Shown here one piece after another: positions 61,601 through 64,000 of a stretch of 64,000 nt of DNA. Each line of letters begins with the position of its first letter. The first letter of the stretch is position 1. Both the position numbers and the translations under genes were made by a program. Origin of the DNA: an uncultured archaeon (GTDB lineage Archaea > Thermoplasmatota > Thermoplasmata > Thermoplasmatales > Thermoplasmataceae). The DNA lies in the NCBI GenBank assembly GCA_000965745.1, contig CP009479.1, positions 1,188,457-1,252,456 on the forward strand, written 5' to 3'. The notes beneath the pieces were generated by a model, which was not told the DNA's origin, searched no databases, and worked only from the letters and a program-made list of their open reading frames with translations.

Positions 61601-62420
61601 CAATCCACGCATCCCTGCGGGATGCGACGAAGTTCACTCGCTTGTTGTTGAGAACTGCATACTGTTTCAATCCACGCATCCCTGCGGGATGCGACATACC
61701 GGACTTCCACTTCGCAATCAACCTAGTAAAGTTTCAATCCACGCATCCCTGCGGGATGCGACTTTTTTCATTGTACATGTAGTACTGACACACATAGTTT
61801 CAATCCACGCATCCCTGCGGGATGCGACATTTCTGCCACGTGTATCCCGAGCAACCGGTTAGTTTCAATCCACGCATCCCTGCGGGATGCGACGAGGTGC
61901 TGAAGGATCGCTTGGAAAATAGCCATAGTTTCAATCCACGCATCCCTGCGGGATGCGACGAATGGCGGATTTCCATTTCGTAACTAATCGAGTGTTTCAA
62001 TCCACGCATCCCTGCGGGATGCGACTATTACACCTGTTCAACAACTAATAGTGTATAAGTTTCAATCCACGCATCCCTGCGGGATGCGACTTTTTTCATT
62101 GTACATGTAGTACTGACACACATAGTTTCAATCCACGCATCCCTGCGGGATGCGACGACCTGACCTTGTGATCGAAGGTGAGAGTAACAAAGTTTCAATC
62201 CACGCATCCCTGCGGGATGCGACATTCGGAAAGACGCAGCAGAGTGCAAGATACAGGTTTCAATCCACGCATCCCTGCGGGATGCGACGTGGTATGGGAA
62301 GGAGTGTGTTCTTGACCTCATGGTTTCAATCCACGCATCCCTGCGGGATGCGACTTGACGCTATCAGCGGTATCACGAGTTCTATCAGGTTTCAATCCAC
62401 GCATCCCGCAGGGATGCGAC
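58680..62420 (-). CRISPR. CRISPR array, type I-C repeat, 57 repeats and 56 spacers
   Basis: I count 57 repeats of 32 bases, the first at 58680 and the last at 62389. On the plus strand each reads GTTTCAATCCAC, then GCATCCC, loop TGC, GGGATGC, then GAC. On the transcribed minus strand it starts GTCGCATCCC and ends GGATTGAAAC, the type I-C pattern, and can form an 8-base stem. All repeats look identical except the leader-proximal one, whose loop is GCA. Spacers are 33-36 bases. cas2 and cas1 lie on the right, read leftward, so the leader is at the right and the oldest spacers are at the left. Left of the first repeat, GGATGCGAC at 58637-58645 plus a 34-base gap is a decayed older repeat. One spacer occurs twice. 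Confidence 0.98.
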
Positions 62421-62589
62421 TGCAAGATATGCAAAACGCATAGCGTCTAAGTTGATAAAATCATTTTCCGCGAAAGGGTGATGGAACTGATTTCGAAAAA
62501 CAAAAAACCTCATGCAAGCAAGGCCTTTAGGCAGTATAGGTGAGGACCCGCGGAAACACCATAGGTGGAATGTTCGCTTGTGGTTCGCG
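62421..62589 (-). promoter_or_regulatory. CRISPR leader
   Basis: The 169 bases between cas2 and the leader-proximal repeat contain no gene. Read on the minus strand it includes a T-rich stretch (GAGGTTTTTTGTTTTTC) that could end cas2 transcription, and near the array GATTTTATCAAC, a possible TATA element for the pre-crRNA. Other motifs cannot be identified by eye. Confidence 0.7.
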
Positions 62590-62877
62590 CTAAAAAATAA
62601 TGGTCCCCTCTGGATCATACCCTTTCTGGGTTCCAAAGTGATCAACTCGCTTCTTCCAGTTCTTGCCAAGGAAATAGTATCTGAGGCTGTCTTTGCCTGA
62701 GTCGACAATATTCTCAAGTCTATGGCGCAACTCAGTAAACTGGTGCGGTTCCACCAAGCACTCAAACACTGAGTTCTGAACCCTCTGCCCATAGTTAAGG
62801 CATTCTCTTGCAACGTACCTCAAGCGTTTTGCACCATCTGGATCAGATGTATTAACGTCATATGCTATAACTACCAT
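62590..62877 (-). CDS. cas2: CRISPR-associated protein Cas2 (type I-C)
   Basis: Adaptation nuclease subunit of 95 residues that forms the integrase with Cas1. MVVIAYDVNTSDPDGAKRLR, then GQRVQNSVFECLVEP, is the type I-C Cas2 sequence; the usual length is 96. An in-frame GTG lies six codons earlier, but GGTGATAA about ten bases before the ATG at 62877 and the family length support this start. It follows cas1 by 18 bases. Confidence 0.95.
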   Translation of the reverse strand: MVVIAYDVNTSDPDGAKRLRYVARECLNYGQRVQNSVFECLVEPHQFTELRHRLENIVDSGKDSLRYYFLGKNWKKRVDHFGTQKGYDPEGTIIF

Positions 62878-62895
62878 CAATTCAGTTATCACCAC

Positions 62896-63927
62896 TCATT
62901 TCCACAGGAATGGAGGATAGTCGGATAAGTCACCTCTCAAATTTCTCGCTAGAAGCATGGACTGAACGTATGGGATAAGGCCTATGGGGATCTTCTCATT
63001 CAGAAATGGATGCACTATCTCCTCCCTCTTCCTATTCTGCCATGCCATTATTACTTCTTTCCTCGTGGCATCATCCATCAGAACAGTTCCATTCTCTCGC
63101 TTAATAAACCCAGAACCTACTACTTGCTTTCTATTTATAATTGTCAGTACAAGCCTGTCAGCAACATACGGTCTTAGTTCCTCCATCAAATCCAGGGCAA
63201 GACTTTCCCTGCCTGGTCTGTCAGTGTGCAAAAAACCAACTTGCGAATCCAGTCCCACGGATTCCAGAGCGGAGGAACAATCATGGGCAAGGAGTGTGTA
63301 GACAAAGGAAAGTAATGCATTCACAGGATCGGTCGGTGGGCGCCGGACTCTTCTCTGGAAATTAAACTGATCCTTCTGGTTCAGTATCATACTGTCGAAG
63401 TTGGAGAAGTAGAGGGTCGCAGCCTCTCCTTCAATGCCCCTTACCGAATCGACTGAGTCTGAATTGTCTATTCTGGAAATCATTTCCTTTAATCTCCCGA
63501 TAGCAAGCGGTAATCCATTGTCCACTGTGTTAGAATCATGCTCTCTCACCAATCTCTGTATGACCCTTCTGGAGTTGTGTATTTTTGCGGTAACGAATCG
63601 CTTTGTAAGTCTAAGCCTCTCATCATCACTATCCGCCCACCTGAACTGCTTCCTTCTCAGGAGTACATTACCTGAAGACCTGCCCGTCACTCTCGCCTGG
63701 AAACGCCCGTTAGGTGTAAGGAAAGAGAGCCCCACTCCTCTTTCAGCGCAAAGCTGCATAGCAGAAGGGCTGGCTCCCATGTGCCCGAAACAGATTACGC
63801 TATCAAGATTGTGGACCGGGATACGGAATTTAATTTCATCCTTTACCTTAATGAGGAGGTTTTCTCCCTGTTTTGTTAGGTATGAGTCAGGAGTTGTAAT
63901 AAAAAGTGTGTTTAGAAGCCTTTTCAT
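62896..63927 (-). CDS. cas1: CRISPR-associated integrase Cas1 (type I-C)
   Basis: Integrase of 343 residues that inserts new spacers. Metal-site residues are Glu166 (RGIEGEAA), His234 (GFLHTDRPGR) and Asp246 or Glu249/Glu250 (LALDLMEELRP). LLNTLFITTPDSYLTKQGEN at the N-terminus and the PPTDPVNALLSFVYTLL block are subtype I-C. The ATG overlaps the stop of the previous frame (ATGA), which fits a cas4-cas1-cas2 order. Confidence 0.96.
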   Translation of the reverse strand: MKRLLNTLFITTPDSYLTKQGENLLIKVKDEIKFRIPVHNLDSVICFGHMGASPSAMQLCAERGVGLSFLTPNGRFQARVTGRSSGNVLLRRKQFRWADSDDERLRLTKRFVTAKIHNSRRVIQRLVREHDSNTVDNGLPLAIGRLKEMISRIDNSDSVDSVRGIEGEAATLYFSNFDSMILNQKDQFNFQRRVRRPPTDPVNALLSFVYTLLAHDCSSALESVGLDSQVGFLHTDRPGRESLALDLMEELRPYVADRLVLTIINRKQVVGSGFIKRENGTVLMDDATRKEVIMAWQNRKREEIVHPFLNEKIPIGLIPYVQSMLLARNLRGDLSDYPPFLWK

Positions 63928-64000
63928 CCCGCACCATCATACCTGTCGGATAAATGCGACTTAAGGTAATTCTCTACGCTTCTGTCTGCTGTAGTCCACC
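63924..64000 (-). CDS. C-terminal end of a gene upstream of cas1, probably cas4
   Basis: The last 25 codons of a frame that overlaps the cas1 ATG (ATGA). It ends RSVENYLKSHLSDRYDGAG. In type I-C loci cas4 precedes cas1, and Cas4 proteins often end in a short helix of this kind, but no cysteine or nuclease motif is in view. The rest lies beyond the window. Confidence 0.5.
   Translation of the reverse strand, partial: WTTADRSVENYLKSHLSDRYDGAG

Noticed and set aside
61632-62058. Similarity between the spacers before 61664 and at 62026-62058
   Set aside because: Minus-strand translations share only Tyr, Leu and Val at spaced positions, and one contains a stop; not enough to call them homologous.
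58838-62443. Long open frames on both strands within the CRISPR array
   Set aside because: They are made of repeated translations of the repeat (SIHASLRDAT, NPRIPAGCD and similar) joined by spacer codons; no real gene.

Overview
The window reads as a chromosome segment of an acidophilic archaeon, most likely of the class Thermoplasmata (order Thermoplasmatales or a close relative). The archaeal signs are PCNA, the small primase subunit PriS, Alba, the GatD/GatE amidotransferase, an archaeosine-type QueD/QueC pair and many leaderless genes with a TATA element about 25 bases before the start codon. The narrower placement rests on a complex I operon without nuoE, nuoF and nuoG, a secreted S53 (sedolisin) acid protease, a GvpD-like ATPase next to a DUF835 protein, and surface proteins with a Thermoplasmata-style 'GLP-G' module. 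GC content is moderate by eye. Internal operon genes often carry a GGTGA-type Shine-Dalgarno sequence about 4 to 7 bases before the start.

Layout. 1-3.4 kb: a truncated beta-lactamase-fold relative, a membrane protein, a TauE/SafE exporter and an alpha/beta hydrolase. 3.7-11.4 kb: an Lrp regulator, Alba, a prenyl synthase/ArsA/small-protein operon, an ALDH7-type dehydrogenase, and an MTHFR-like gene followed by methionine synthase split into N- and C-terminal genes. 11.4-22.3 kb: S53 protease, PriS, a rubrerythrin-DUF3501 pair behind a perfect palindrome, acyl-CoA dehydrogenase-DUF72, and gatD-gatE. 22.4-32.7 kb: a complex I operon nuoABCDHIJ1J2KLMN plus two unknown small genes at its end. 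32.8-41.1 kb: tatA-tatC, a peroxiredoxin operon, hemB, a DUF835/GvpD-like pair, mdh, queD-queC and a DUF5654 protein. 41.3-47.6 kb: tRNA-Arg, a GYD protein, PCNA, a DtxR-type regulator, a metallo-hydrolase, and an aromatic amino acid operon that begins with a 46-residue ORF rich in Phe and Tyr. 47.7-58.6 kb: surface proteins, tRNA-Gly, ilvE, a CLC channel, small membrane proteins, a class V aminotransferase, a GNAT protein and a second TauE/SafE exporter. 58.6-64 kb: a CRISPR array of 57 repeats with leader, cas2, cas1 and the last codons of a probable cas4, all read leftward; the type is I-C by repeat and by Cas1/Cas2 sequence.

Points of most interest. (1) The aromatic operon starts with a leaderless small ORF whose last 14 codons include seven Phe or Tyr codons, a layout like an attenuation leader peptide. 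(2) In the same operon chorismate mutase and prephenate dehydrogenase lie in one reading frame separated by a single TAA, and the downstream part has no ATG, GTG or TTG. (3) queC likewise has no standard start codon before its ATP-binding loop and begins at the TAA of queD. (4) The CRISPR array holds two nearby spacer groups that sampled homologous genes of two diverged viruses, and its leader-proximal repeat carries a reversed loop. (5) Two unknown genes are fused to the end of a complex I operon whose electron-input module is unknown.

Functional picture: aerobic or microaerobic respiration fed by an unusual complex I, oxidative-stress proteins (rubrerythrin, peroxiredoxin), secretion through Tat, extracellular proteolysis at low pH, biosynthesis of isoprenoid lipids, methionine, aromatic and branched amino acids, heme and 7-deazaguanine, and adaptive immunity against viruses.
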